Origin: Heliocidaris erythrogramma | Taxonomy: Eukaryota > Echinodermata > Echinoidea > Camarodonta > Echinometridae | Direction: 5' to 3' | Assembly: GCA_025617745.1 (NCBI GenBank) | Contig: CM046853.1 | Coordinates: forward strand, 6,940,873 to 7,004,872 | DNA length: 64,000 bases | Shown: positions 21,600-34,100 of the stretch, piece after piece | How positions within the stretch are numbered: the first letter of the stretch is position 1 | Layout: each line of letters opens with the position of its first letter | Notes under the pieces: generated by a model | The model's database searches: none | What the model was told of the DNA's origin: nothing | What the model saw: only the letters and a program-made list of their open reading frames with translations | Position numbers and translations under genes: made by a program

Positions 21600-24500
21600 A
21601 TTATGTAGTAACATGTACCGATATTATAACTACAATGTAAGGCAGCGGGGCTGGAGGCAAGAGGGGCATAATGCCCACCCCCTCCCCTTCCCCCAGCAAA
21701 GGATTTCTTATTCTGCTCGCTCGAATGTGCCAATAATTTACACCGAGCAAGGGTAATATTTTCTGAAAATGGCATATTAAACTCGCTCGCTCTTACATTA
21801 TATAATGAAATAAAGCAGATCGCATAAAGGATGTTATATGCATGTATATCGGTGTAACGACAGGGTTAATGTACAAATTAAAAGATCATTCGACATTCCC
21901 AAAATGAATTTGCTGTTGTCATTTTCATTGTATCGCTGTGAATATTGCACAACTCAAGGACTTCAGCGTTAGAAAAAAAGTCCGAAAATTTTTCCCCGCT
22001 CGCTTCGCCTGCTCCCACATGAATCGTTAGACCATTACACACAACTGCTAATTGGGAAGCTGAAGTAGTGTCCAGAATCACAATAAAAAGGAAGAAGGTG
22101 ATGCTTGATTATAATAATTATATTAATTAGACTGTATGGTAATACCAATGTCACAAAATTATCCCTTTTTCGCTTTCATGTTCACCCTTTGTAGGTGCCC
22201 CTTTTCCACAAAAAGTGCCCCTATTTGCTGGTGCCCCCTACTTTGAAATACGCTCCACCGCCCCTGTAGACAGATACGACAAAATAAAGAGAGGAGAAAG
22301 GTGAGAGGTAATAATACTATTTTTTCAATCATTCTGATATTTTCGATTTCCTTACCGTTTCGATAGTTCTCAGAGGTAGTGTATTTTGTAAAAGAAAAGG
22401 GAAAAGTATCTACTGTTGTATATACACTTATGAAATCATTGCGAAAAGACAGTCTGAGCATACAATTTTAGTTATTAGGTTGTATCTAGTTTACCATTTG
22501 ATAGTTCAAAGACGCCAAATTATACCCATTAAAACTTTCGACTGCAAATGTGGCAACCCCCCCTTTTTTTTCTTTACTCATCAGATACCTGTATTTGTCA
22601 GAACTGTGCCCACATCCCATGTATATAAATATCAGGTACGTGACAAAGTATATAGTGATATTAGTCTGATGTATAAGCTTCTTAATTAAACAAGTTTGGT
22701 ACGCTTCCATTCTAAGAATTTTCAGCCCCGTATCTTAAGTCTCAAATAAATAGAACAAAATAGCAAAATATATGTACTCATGGGATTTTGTGTTTTATTG
22801 TATTAGATCTTTATGCAGCAGCTTGATACACGAATGGTAAAAAAACACTATGCACTCGTTCCTGGAATCGAAGTTAAGTTTTATTGTGAAAATCTACATG
22901 GCATGTTTTTCCAGTTTTCCCATCATCAATAATTAGAAACTATAATTCCATATGATAACAAAATATGACCACATCGCATCTTGTAATCCTCTTATATCAA
23001 AACGACTTTCTTCCTTGTAAAGTTGGAATAAATATGGACCGGTTCAAAGGAAACTACCATTGTAGTTTTCAAAGCGCGCGTTAATATGGTACCAAGGTCG
23101 CGATATAGTACTCAACATTACCATTACCTGTTTACGTGTGGGTGGGTGTGGGAGTGGGCTTGTTTGTTTGTGTGTGTGTGGGGGGGGGGGGGGGGTTGTG
23201 TGTGTATTTGGGTGTTTGTTTGTTTGTTTATGAGGGTTTACATCATCTCCATAGTAATAGAGACAACGGATATTTTTTTATATCTAAAAGCCATCAATAA
23301 AATGTGAAACTCATCATCAACCATTAAAGAGTATAATTATAACAGATATATCCAGATAGTTCTAGGTATACCCTCACAGTTCTAGTGAGTAGTATTGATA
23401 AAAGTGATTTCAAAACTTTTTTCTTGAGTTAAATCCTCCCTGTTCTCTTTATTTGGTTGTCTTTTTGATTGTTCCGAATCTTAGTTTAAATCCAAAAAGT
23501 CTTAAACTTATGATGAGTGTGATTAAGATATTCTTATTAAACGACGAATTTAAAATGTGTATCATAAGTCGTTGGAAGTTTTATTTTGTTTTTTTCAAAT
23601 TTTCAAATTTCAAACTTTGGAGGGATTTTTTTCATTGAATTTTTTACTTATTGTTATTAGTAACAGTCTCCTGGGATATGTCAATCAATTTAATAAAAAA
23701 AATCATTTTCGTTTCATTCCATTTCTTTAAACATATTAAAAGCAAGATAGCGTGCTATCCTACAGGAGAGCATAGCACTGTTTGTCGCTCTTGTCATTGA
23801 ATTATTAATAGCCCCCTCTCTTGCGCAAATGATATGGAGGGGAAGGGGAACCGATCCGTCGAAGGGTGAATGAAGCCTCGAGAAGCGAGACAAATTCAGT
23901 AGTCCGTGACACGTTATCGGGACATGGCTGGTGTCCAGATACGTTCTGGCCTAGTGCCAACAATAAATAACCTCATATTCAAGGGATTTTTCATAACAAG
24001 TCATTTTCAACGATCACATGAACAAAAAGCTTCATGAAAGAATACGAAAGGAAATTTTATGACGGGAGCAGGCCAGTACTTTCGGCCATTATCTTTGTTT
24101 TGTTGCTTTCCCATTCGTTATAATTAGAATCGATTTTCTGGCCAATCGATATTGTTGATAGGTCTGCGTCTTGTTACAAGTTTTATAGCCCAAATCATGG
24201 CCTAGGGTGAGCTTCAGTATGTAGTTTGATCAAGTTCTCATTTCATTCTGCAGCTCTTTGGTTGATATTACTTTCTACTATGTATCACTCTTCCAACTCT
24301 CCCTTACATGGGCGGATCTATAGAGGGGAAAAATCACCCCCCCCCCCCCCCTTGAAAGCAAACATATAATCAGTGTACGTTACTCTACCCAGAAATTGTT
24401 TTCAATTCCTGGCAATCCTGACTCTCTCTTTCTCCATTTCCTGCTCATTTTCCGTTAACTTTTCATTTATTTGTGTTTTTTTAAGATTTATGAATTTGAA

Positions 24501-25790
24501 ATGAGGTTAGAATGCTTTGATGCTGATTATCCATTTTTATTCCCACGTGTATATTTTGTATATCCACCTCTCCCCTCTCATTCTCTCTCTCTCTCTCTGT
24601 CTTTCTTTCTTTTTCTCTGTGTCTCTCTCTTTCACACACACAATCTTCTCTATCTTTATGATATGTTGTTGCTGTATCTCTCTTTATGTTTCTCTTTCCA
24701 TTCTCTTTTGAAATGTCATATCATTAACAATTATTATTTCTTGGGGAATTTGACGTTCTATTTATCATCTTTATGAGAACAATGGTAACTGACGGGACTA
24801 GAAAATTAAAACCGCCAAAGGAACCATAGGAAAGCAATTTTTTTAACACTGATTACTGGCGCCGTCAAAACACGTGTAAGTAACTTGACCAGTGATGTAC
24901 TCATCTTTTGACTGTGTTTTATTCGATTAATTTCACCCCTGGGCTGAAATCGATCCCACTAGTCGCACATAACAATATCCAAATGACATTAAAGAAAGGA
25001 CACATTGTACTTTTTGTTTTGAGTCAAGGACTCGCAGTTTGTATGTAGATAGTTCATCGTTATTGTTTTTAGTTCACCTGTCCAAATAACACTAAACTCA
25101 ATTCTATAGCCACTTCTAGAGATCAAGGTTTATAATTAGGTGTGCACATACAGCCCTACTAAAATAAAATGTGTATAGTATGTTACTAATAAGACGCAAT
25201 CAAGGATTGTGGAATGTGAAACATAGACATAGTAGAACAGATACAGAGTTTAAAGAAGGCACGTTACGGGTAAAGAGAATTAAATAATAACTAGAATTCA
25301 ATTCGTCATGAGGACGAATTAGGTGATCTGTCTTTCAATTTGTACGATCATGATTGTAATCAGGATGATCATAATAATGGGGAAATGGTAAACTGAAGAT
25401 AGGATGTCAAGAATACCATGAATGGAGATGTTTCGTGAGGACAGGAATGTAGCAAAATGTGTAACGGTCATTGTAAAATGTTTATGGTGATGATGATAAT
25501 GGTGATTATGATGATTATAATGATAGAATGATGATGATGATGATATAATAATAGCGATGATGATCATGATGGTGATGATAATAATGATGATGATACAGGA
25601 TACTTGGGAGATTAACCATATAGCTCTAATACAGGACAGGAAATCACAATTTCCGTAGGGTTGTACACAAACTACTGTACACTACTTTCTAATAGACATA
25701 ATACGGAAAATATGGCAGTTTATTACATGATTTGTGATTTTTTATGTTACAATAGTCGAAGAGGATGGTAAAATGACAGGCAAAAAAAAG
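21600..25790. other. Non-coding stretch with isolated transposon ends and microsatellites
   Basis: No gene is supported. It contains isolated hAT-like ends: '...ccgcccctg' near 22265 and 'gggcggatct' near 24310 followed by a C run. There is a GT/G tract at 23150-23225 and a CT/CA-rich tract at 24580-24645. GAT/ATG repeats lie at 25490-25600. Open frames here are short and follow this composition. Confidence 0.45.
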
Positions 25791-25810
25791 CAACAAAAAA
25801 AAAATTGTTA

Positions 25811-25882
25811 TGGACCCACCGGGGATCGAACCTGGGTCACCTGCATGGGAGGCAAGTGCTTTGACCAATAGACCAAAATATT
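25811..25882 (-). tRNA. tRNA-Gly(CCC)-like relic, probably a pseudogene or SINE head
   Basis: On the minus strand the anticodon arm CTTGC-CTCCCAT-GCAGG (anticodon CCC) and a box B GGTTCGATCCC are clear. The 3' acceptor half would be TGGGTCC. The 5' side (ATATTTTGG...) does not pair with it, and the D arm is imperfect. A functional tRNA is therefore unlikely. The sequence continues into the unclassified repeat at 25.89-26.95 kb. Confidence 0.5.
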
Positions 25883-25886
25883 TCCC

Positions 25887-26950
25887 ATAGAGATAACACG
25901 TAAACGAAAAACGGGATTCTCAAATCCCATTTGGTAGTTCAAAATTGGGCATGATCCCGACATCTGATCAAAAATTGGAGGGCTTACTAATAAAAGCTTA
26001 TAGTCTCAGCTACAACATATTAAAATCTGGAAGGAAATAGACCAAAAATAACTGAGATACTGCTCAGAGAACGATGTCATGTAGATTCATGATTCGAAAA
26101 AAAATCATCTTCCATAGACATAACACGCAAAAAGGGGAAATTCTGACATGTCGTTTTTAATTGAAAATTTCAATATGATTACGTCATCAAAATGGAAAAC
26201 GGTAACTGATCTTGCAGAGAATTGTCTCAGCTATAACATATCAAAATCTGGGCGAAAAACGACCAATAATTACGAATCTAGAGCCAAATTTGCATAAATG
26301 TGATGACGTCAAAACATGAAAAATGGAAATTTTGATTTCTGGCGCCATTTTGATGACATCATAATGTTTATAAGGGTCAAATGATACATGAAATGAAATC
26401 TGTGATTCATACCCTACCTGATGATGACAAAAAATTGGGGGGTTTGTGTACTATTTAAAGAGCTAGAGTTAATTTTGTAGAGGCATGTTTTTGCACGTTT
26501 TTACGTTATTTTCGCCATAGATGCGCGCACGGATTTTGAACTTTGACGCGCCCGTACGACCTTATTATTGATCAAAATTGATTCCAAGTTGATGGAAATG
26601 ATGAAGAAAAGTGTCAGGATTGGAAATCAATCGAAAAAACAGCGTTTTAACGTTATTTACGACTTGCGCGCGCGGACGCTTACGCACGGACATTTTTGAA
26701 ATGCTCAAAATGACCTGAAACGTGTGCAGACTTGATCCTACGTGATTTTGAGCATTTTTAAATTTTGACGCGCGCGTACGCGCACGTCCTGACCTCTAGA
26801 TGACCTGTGAGGACATGACTTGATGACCCGTCATGTGAAGTTTATGTGATGTGAATATAGTTGATATTTGATTATCGATTATGAAGATATAATCAATCTT
26901 GTAAATTTACAAAATGGCGTCTTGATGACGTCACGATGACCTGATGACCT
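25887..26950. repeat. Unclassified dispersed repeat with internal duplication
   Basis: Two diverged direct copies start at 25887 and 26113 ('ccataganataacacg...', each later containing 'gtctcagctanaacatat'). They are followed by CpG-containing stretches (26520-26800, with several gcgcgc words) and three TGACGTCA-like words between 26180 and 26935. No open frame. Composition differs from both flanks, so I read it as a mobile or repeated sequence of unknown class. Confidence 0.45.
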
Positions 26951-26959
26951 CCAAAAGCT

Positions 26960-28303
26960 TAATGGACCATGTCCATGATTGACCTCATACATGACATGAA
27001 ACTCGATGATATTGACCTGGCCGATTTTGAGATTTATTGGGAACAAGAATTTGTAATAAAAAGAAATAATAATAAAAATGAAGAAAATTCTGACAAAATT
27101 AATAGGTGTTCTCTCGATACCGACAGATCACCTAATTATGCGGGTTCGGGAGATTCATAGCGACGGACAGAAAAGGAAAGAGAGTGAGTGAGAAACGAGA
27201 GAGGCAGGCAGACATACAGATAGACAGAGAGACAGACAGAGACAGATACAAATGAAGGACATCTGGAGTAAGGGTTACTGACTGATTAATAGATGACTGA
27301 GGCAATTTCATAATCATTTTGCCACAAATTAATTTCAACACTTTCATTGGTCTTATATATTAATTATAACAAACAAAACAAAAAAGCAATGCAGGTGATT
27401 GAGCGATGTCCAAAATAAAGTACGGACTTTTGATTTAAATGAATTTGACAGAATCTGGTATATTCAAGATATATAATTGCACTACTTTTCACTACTATAC
27501 TTTTGCGTATACATGTATAAATTTTTGGCAAAATTGATTTTGTTCTGGTCCTGTGAATTTGCCAGTTTAGCATGCATAAGCTAATGTATATTTTTGTGTG
27601 TCTATATTCATTTTGACATTCAAAACACCATTGCAGAAATAAGGAATCGGACAATTAACGCTATCTGCATTATAATAAATGTATTTTAATCATTTATAGT
27701 CTTATAATAACAACATAATCTTGTCATATCCCCTAATATAACCTTTATCACCTGGAGAATTAGCTTGATATGGATAAGTTTATATGTGAACACCATGCAT
27801 CAGTTATACTCTATGTTCAGCATTACCTGATCTTTAGACACCCGAGTTCTACGTAGTTCACGCCTTTAGTAAATTAAACATCATTAAAATCATTGTACAT
27901 GACAGTCTGGTCGATATTCAATCGTAATAATGTCAAACTTTATTTCCACTACAACAAAACGTTTCCTTAATTTAAGATTTCTACACCAATGCTAGTCGTT
28001 TGATGTTTTATGATACTAAGTTATACGAAAAGAAAGCAAAGTGGTCTTCATGTACTTCGTAACACTTATAATCTGTGAGTATCAGATAACTCAGTACTTT
28101 CATAATTTATTGAATGAGTTTGAATATTAATCCTTTGAATTAGTGGGGAGTAAATCATTCTCCTATAAAGGTTTTAAGAATGATTGTTAAGTTTCGATTG
28201 ATAACAACAATTAATTGAGAGGGTGAGCATTCTAGACGTTTATGACATTGCACAACAATGGAAGTACATTTATTATTATTATTATTATTAATATTATTAT
28301 TAC

Positions 28304-28334
<31 letters not shown>

Positions 28335-29220
28335 TGCAAACATGTATTCATATTTCAACTTATGTTACGCATGTCATGATGTTCAATATTATCATGCTCT
28401 GAGACATGGTAATTGTAATATTATTTTATCTTGATTTAAGGCATCAACAATTAAATGAGTACCCATGCCAAAGTGTCATGTGATGTCGCATCAGATAATA
28501 ACTTGGTCAAGAGAAATGTTTCACTTGAAAATAAATCACACGAAATATATGTCACTCTTGTCTGTTAAAGATCGTTTGCCTTGACTGTTGTTTCAGACTC
28601 TTGATGATAAAACTAGACTACGATATTTGCCGTGCTCGCTAGTGAAATCAACATCCTCATAAGCAGCTTAAACTGCTCTCCTTGCGTAGTAAAAAAGTTA
28701 GAAGTAATTCAACTGCACATCAAGTTATTTCAGAAATATCCCACACTCTTTCTCCTTCTCATCATGAAATTAATTTGAATACAAACATTTTTTTCTTATT
28801 CATTTTCAACATCTGAACTGTTCTAATTTTGTCAACACGCATGTGAACAACTTTTAAGTATCCTAATACGAATAGTTACTAGTATTATCATATCGACAGC
28901 AACTTTAAAAACGCATATTTAACTTTTAAAAGGTTTATTAATAGCAAACATGCGTCACGTTGACGATGGAGAAATGATGAATTGTGATGGCGGTTGTGGT
29001 ATGACAATTACAACATTCAACATAATATTTTTAACAGAACAAATAATTGATCGACAGTTCTTAATACGATGACTGACTGCAATATGATTTCAAATATTGG
29101 ATAAAAATATCATGTTGTACGGGCAAAAATAACATTATCGTACGTTGAAAATCAAACCTGGATACATTTTTCGGTGAGGTAATTATAAAATGACAATATT
29201 GCGCTTCAGATATAAATAGG
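26960..29220. other. Non-coding stretch
   Basis: No gene recognised. Simple repeats: GACA/GAGA-rich at 27165-27255 and TAT/ATT at 28268-28334. The remaining sequence is AT-rich and unremarkable. Confidence 0.45.
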
Positions 29221-29228
29221 CAATACGA

Positions 29229-29495
29229 AATAATAATAATAATATGTCCATTTATATAGCGCAGTTACTATACAAATATACTCTACTGCGCTTAATACAA
29301 AGTATTATATTATTACCCCGGCTTTAGCCAAGCCGCCATGTAGGCGCTAAGGCATTTAAAGAATTTCTTCCTACCGGGTACCCATTTACTTCACCTGGGT
29401 GGAGAGTGGCAAATGTAGATTAATGTCTTGCCATTAATATACACGTGATCCACAGTCCGGAGACATATCCACTAGACCACGGCACCTCCGCTGGT
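29229..29495 (-). repeat. tRNA-derived SINE copy
   Basis: Minus strand. The head contains a box A-like TGGTCTAGTGGAT; the box B region is degraded. The body carries the shared block 'ggcaagacattaatctacatttgcc...cacccagg' and a 'gcgctatataaatg'-type segment. The tail is a TAT/ATT repeat at 29229-29245. Same family as the copies at 12.3, 57.4 and 63.6 kb. Confidence 0.68.
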
Positions 29496-29831
29496 ATATA
29501 CATCTCCAAATTGACATGATCGTGCTCACTTTTAACATCACATGTAATAGGGTTTCGTAGATACTTTTTAACATTTTTGGGGTAGAGGAAATTTTTGGAT
29601 TATGTCTTTGTTTAAACGATATCCCCAAAACAAACCGCATTGGTCAAATTCCTCAAATTTATGTTTTGAGGGTATTGTCTGTTGTCATGCCAGTAGTCAG
29701 ATACGAAAAACAGGGGACCAGTTTATACCAATGATCACAAATTTTTTAAATGTCGGCAAATTTCTTCCGAAACCACTACCCCCCGTTCAAAAAGATCTAT
29801 CAACGTCACTGTAGAGAAGATGTGCATATAT

Positions 29832-31133
29832 TCATCGTTTGACCAACCCTGTTGTACCTTTCATCTTGACAAGATCAGGGAGCGCGCTAAGGCTCCGTCG
29901 TCGAGCTTGTAGACGAGGTGGTAGTTGAGTTCTAGAAACGGATTCATAGTCATCAGAAGACGAAAGCGTATATGATGTCGATGATTTTGGTGTCAGACTA
30001 TTGAATATTTGTCCGACTTTCGAGTGTAAACCTCCTCCTTTATTATCACTTCTAAGTCGCTGTGATGATGAGGGCTGAGAAGATTTGTCTTTGGATTTTG
30101 AGTTCACTGTTCGTAGGGTAGTTAATGAATTCCTGCTATTAGTGTTGCGACGAGGTGAAAGAGATAGTGCTGATCGTAGATTGCTGCTCAGATTGGGGTG
30201 TGGATCAGTTTTTAACATCGAGTTAGAATTAGCGTTAATCTTTATGGGTCTTGTTTTCCTTCTGACGTCATCTCTACCCTGAAAAATCCCAGGTGAAGAG
30301 GCGCCATTAGATGATCGAGTGTCCATCCAGTGGTCGGAGCTACTCATTGACCATTCATCTTCCAATTCATATTCTGTGTCGTCTACTGGTGTCTTCAGTT
30401 CGAGAACTGGCGACATAATGTGACATAGCTTTCTACTATCTCGGAATTGCTTGTGCTTATATCCACAGAAGCTCAGCGTATTGAACCGTACTGAGTTGAG
30501 CAAGTTATATGAATTATTATCGAAAGACTCCGGAGGCCATGTTTTACTCAGTTTTGACGCGAAATTCGACGACTTGCTTTTTGGTCTTGGAGATGGCGAT
30601 TTATCGATAGAGACTGTCGTACGTGAGTTGTCATCAGACGATCTTGTCTCCTTTGGTTTATCATCGTTATCCTCGAAGCGAAAAATGAAGACAGCATTTG
30701 TTTTGGACTGGACTTTTTTCTGCAAAATGGATGAGCCACTTACGACCGGCGAGATATCGTCACCATCTGTTGTTCCAAACGACGAAAGTTTGTTTCCGCA
30801 GTTAAATTCGTTGGCATTTTCATCGACGGATTGAGGCGAGCCTTTGGACAAAACAATTTTCCCAACAGGTTTCAAAGGTTGAGTTGGATTCACAGAATTG
30901 TTTTGCAGTTTCTCGTTTATGTTGTTAGTGGATTTTGGAGAGTTTTCTTCTGGAAGACACTTATTCACACCACTTTTATTTCCTTGACTAGTTGTCTTTG
31001 TCTTTGATGCGTTTGCGGACAGTCTGTTGAGTTGGGCCGACGATAAAGCAGGCAAAGAGTTTCGTCTCCTGGTTCTTGCTGCAGGTCCAGACGTAGGTGG
31101 CTGAGGGCCCCGAACACCAGGCATATTACACAT
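29832..31133 (-). CDS. Hypothetical Ser/Arg-rich, probably disordered protein
   Basis: Open for 433 codons from the first in-frame ATG (31133); a second in-frame ATG follows three codons later. The frame extends upstream without another ATG to 31145, so an upstream exon is possible, though I see no convincing acceptor. The protein is rich in Ser, Asn, Lys and Arg and lacks hydrophobic or membrane segments. It has basophilic-kinase-like sites near both ends (RRRNS near residue 24, RRRSLS near residue 414) and an acidic patch mid-protein. I do not recognise the family. Length, a base composition richer in G and C than the flanks, and no resemblance to mobile elements support a real exon. It could be the last exon of a larger gene. 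Confidence 0.55.
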   Translation of the reverse strand: MCNMPGVRGPQPPTSGPAARTRRRNSLPALSSAQLNRLSANASKTKTTSQGNKSGVNKCLPEENSPKSTNNINEKLQNNSVNPTQPLKPVGKIVLSKGSPQSVDENANEFNCGNKLSSFGTTDGDDISPVVSGSSILQKKVQSKTNAVFIFRFEDNDDKPKETRSSDDNSRTTVSIDKSPSPRPKSKSSNFASKLSKTWPPESFDNNSYNLLNSVRFNTLSFCGYKHKQFRDSRKLCHIMSPVLELKTPVDDTEYELEDEWSMSSSDHWMDTRSSNGASSPGIFQGRDDVRRKTRPIKINANSNSMLKTDPHPNLSSNLRSALSLSPRRNTNSRNSLTTLRTVNSKSKDKSSQPSSSQRLRSDNKGGGLHSKVGQIFNSLTPKSSTSYTLSSSDDYESVSRTQLPPRLQARRRSLSALPDLVKMKGTTGLVKR

Positions 31134-31149
31134 TCGATATCCCAAACAT

Positions 31150-34100
31150 GTTACAGAATGTAGTTTTCAGTAAAAACTTCCAGAGATAAAGTGATGTAAA
31201 CTGGTTGAAAATGATGTGGTACCAATGTACAAATATTACTCATTTCCCATTTTGTTAGTCTATAGGAGGCCTACTAGTAGATTTTTTTTTGCCAAAGATA
31301 TCGTTTGTTCGCTGATATTGCAATATAGATTCGACACCATGCACTCGAATAAAATCCTAGGCTACAAGCTTATACATCTCACTCGGAATCAAGTTATAAA
31401 CCGTGCGCGGTGGTTACAGTATTGTTTGTAAGTGATCATCATAGTATGTCAAGCTCACATGATGGGCAACAACAGCTCCAACTTTCCTCCGTTACAGCTA
31501 ACCGTTCCACGAGTCGTTTTAGTCCTTACTGCGTTGAAGGAGTTTCTATATCATAATCATTAAATAAGCTAACGCTTTGTCCCGCTGCTCCAGTATCATG
31601 AATTGACCGAAACTACTGGTTAAAGAGGAAAGCTTGTTATATCATTAGGAATCATTAGTTTCTTGTTTCCTATTAATAATATGCTGTATCTTACTTTATA
31701 TACTCGTAGAGTAGGATCATGAATTAATTTTGCGAGGCAAAAATTGATTTAGAACCAAGCGGCTAGTTGATGAGTCTAAGCTCCACGAGGAGAGCTTTGT
31801 GAGCGTTTGTCGTATTTTTTTCCTCTCGTCAGTCAAGCCCTTCATTGCTCCCAGTAGTTTTGGATGAGTGAATCATTTATTGCCTTTTTTATTGATCGCG
31901 TCAATTTCTTATGAATGGGTTATCTTCCTCGTCAGATTTCGGCATTATACTAGCTGTTCAGTTACCTCACAGCGGTAGAAAAGGATCAGTGAATTATGTT
32001 TAAGTTACAAGTTCTAGCAAGATTTATAAGCTTGATATGTTCCATCCGTGAGAAGAAAATGTATTTCCCTCTTTAGGAAAGGTGACGACGTCATGTTGAT
32101 CTACGGGGGGGGGGGGGGGGGAGGGGGGAGGGGGGTTTAAACCCCCCCCCCCCCCCTTGGGCTGCCAAGTAAAAATTTAATGTGCATAGAAAAACGTCAT
32201 CATATGTCCAGACCCACACAGTATGTTCCTATAGCACATGACTGTTTTTATGGTCTCCATTGCGTTAGTAGATGCCAGGAAAACATCACTTACGGGGATC
32301 AAAATAGCAACAAACAAAAGATTTTCATTTTCATAGTTTTTGAAGAAGGAATAGAATTGATTCATAAGGTGTAGTGTAAAACATATGAGCAATGATTATA
32401 TCTAAGGTGCAGGAATGATTTTATATATTTTATTTTAGAGAAAATTAAATGATTGGGGAGGGGGGTACAGATCAAATGGGAGAGGAGCTCGCAAGATACG
32501 TCACAGAGTTGCCAAACTGTTGAAAAATGTAAAGAAAATGTACTAATTTACTTGAATCTTGATGTCTTCAGGCTTGTGCCGATACATGGACTCAAAGTTT
32601 TCGAACTCGGACAAAGGCGCTTAATCTATATTGTAGGAAACCTCAAACAATTTACACCCATCATAATTACAATCATTACCAATGTAGAAACCATGACACT
32701 GCAGACACCCATCGTGTGGGGTAGAAATAGGTCACGTGGGTCATGTTATGCTAACGCGCTCCTTTCAATTCGTATTCCCATCAAATATTTACCAGCTGTT
32801 TAGAAGGCTAAAAATAGACAAACCCCCATGTATCCCCTGGAGACAAGTCTAGGAGCAAACTTGAACCCATTCTTCTATAAGGTTAGAAAGTACACGAAAG
32901 ACGCGAAGAAGTAAAGAGATTATTGTTTCTGTCATCCTATAAAACAGTCCACTGCGTTGGTGTTCTAGTTCAAAGTGTTGAGAGAAACTCGAGCTTCTTG
33001 AAAGTTTTGCATGTGAACCTGACCAAGTTGTCGAGGGTCCAATATCAAGATACAAGATCATGCTTACATTATAAAATGCATAGCGATGACGTCATCACCC
33101 TTCAGGTCCACACATTCTGCCACGGTGCACATAATCAAAACCGCTACAACGGGATTTTATTATAATCAAAAATCAGTTTCGTATTCATGTTCGATATCCT
33201 ATTTTCATCATCTTTTCTTCTTTTTGGAATTTTAGATAGCCAACCCTTAGGTAAGGGATAAAAAGATGAACAATTTTTTAATGATTGCGTAACTTGTCAC
33301 TTGTCATACAGTTTAGTAGCCGAACGTTACTTTCATAGAAAGGATATATTTTGTCTGTGTTATCCCCACGGCCAAATTATTTGCAAAGCGTTGTTTTTAA
33401 GCAAATATCCAATGTTTGATGTATACTGTATCGACCCACTCGAATACATCCTCCGTTACATTATTGATAAAGGAAAAGATCTGTCAGTCAAGTTCGGTTG
33501 ATATTTGTTCTATTTAAATAGCTCTCTAGAAATGTAAAGAAGCAACCAATTTATGGATTGCCTTACTCCCGTGGTTATTCAAACAAAACCGGGAAACAAT
33601 GGTGGACTTAAGCTGACAACACTTCCCACGACGCTACAACGAGGACCCCTTCGCTGCTCGTGGTTTCGGCGTTAACCACAAGCTCGCTTGTGGTTCTGGG
33701 ACTACAAGTAAACTTTAAGTTTCGAAACTACGAGTCCGTTCATACGGTCTGAAACTACCAGATAACTTAAAAGTTTTTAAACTACAAGCGAAACTTAAAG
33801 TTTAGCTCCCTTCATGTGAACCTTAAGTGTATCTGTCTACCACCCCCCCCCCCCCCTCCTCTCGTCCTTTTATATGTGTATCCATTGACCCCCAAGTGAC
33901 CTTTCCAACGGTTCATGAAAAATGATAGTGCCTTAAAAAATTAATATCGCATTAATGTTATATCAGTTAATATACTAGTGTGTGTATATATTTTGTTGTC
34001 ATCGCGATGTATACTATTCATCGGCTTTTATGTATTTTGATAGTATACCAGGCTTTAGCCATGAAAATAAATTGCGTGTCGGACACAATCCAAACCCTTT

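Noticed and set aside
19903-21614. Open frames with Trp/Arg/Pro-rich repeated peptides
   Set aside because: Products of the duplicated and inverted foldback units, not conserved between unit copies.
24471-24776. Leu/Ser-rich membrane-like frames
   Set aside because: Caused by the CT/CA microsatellite.
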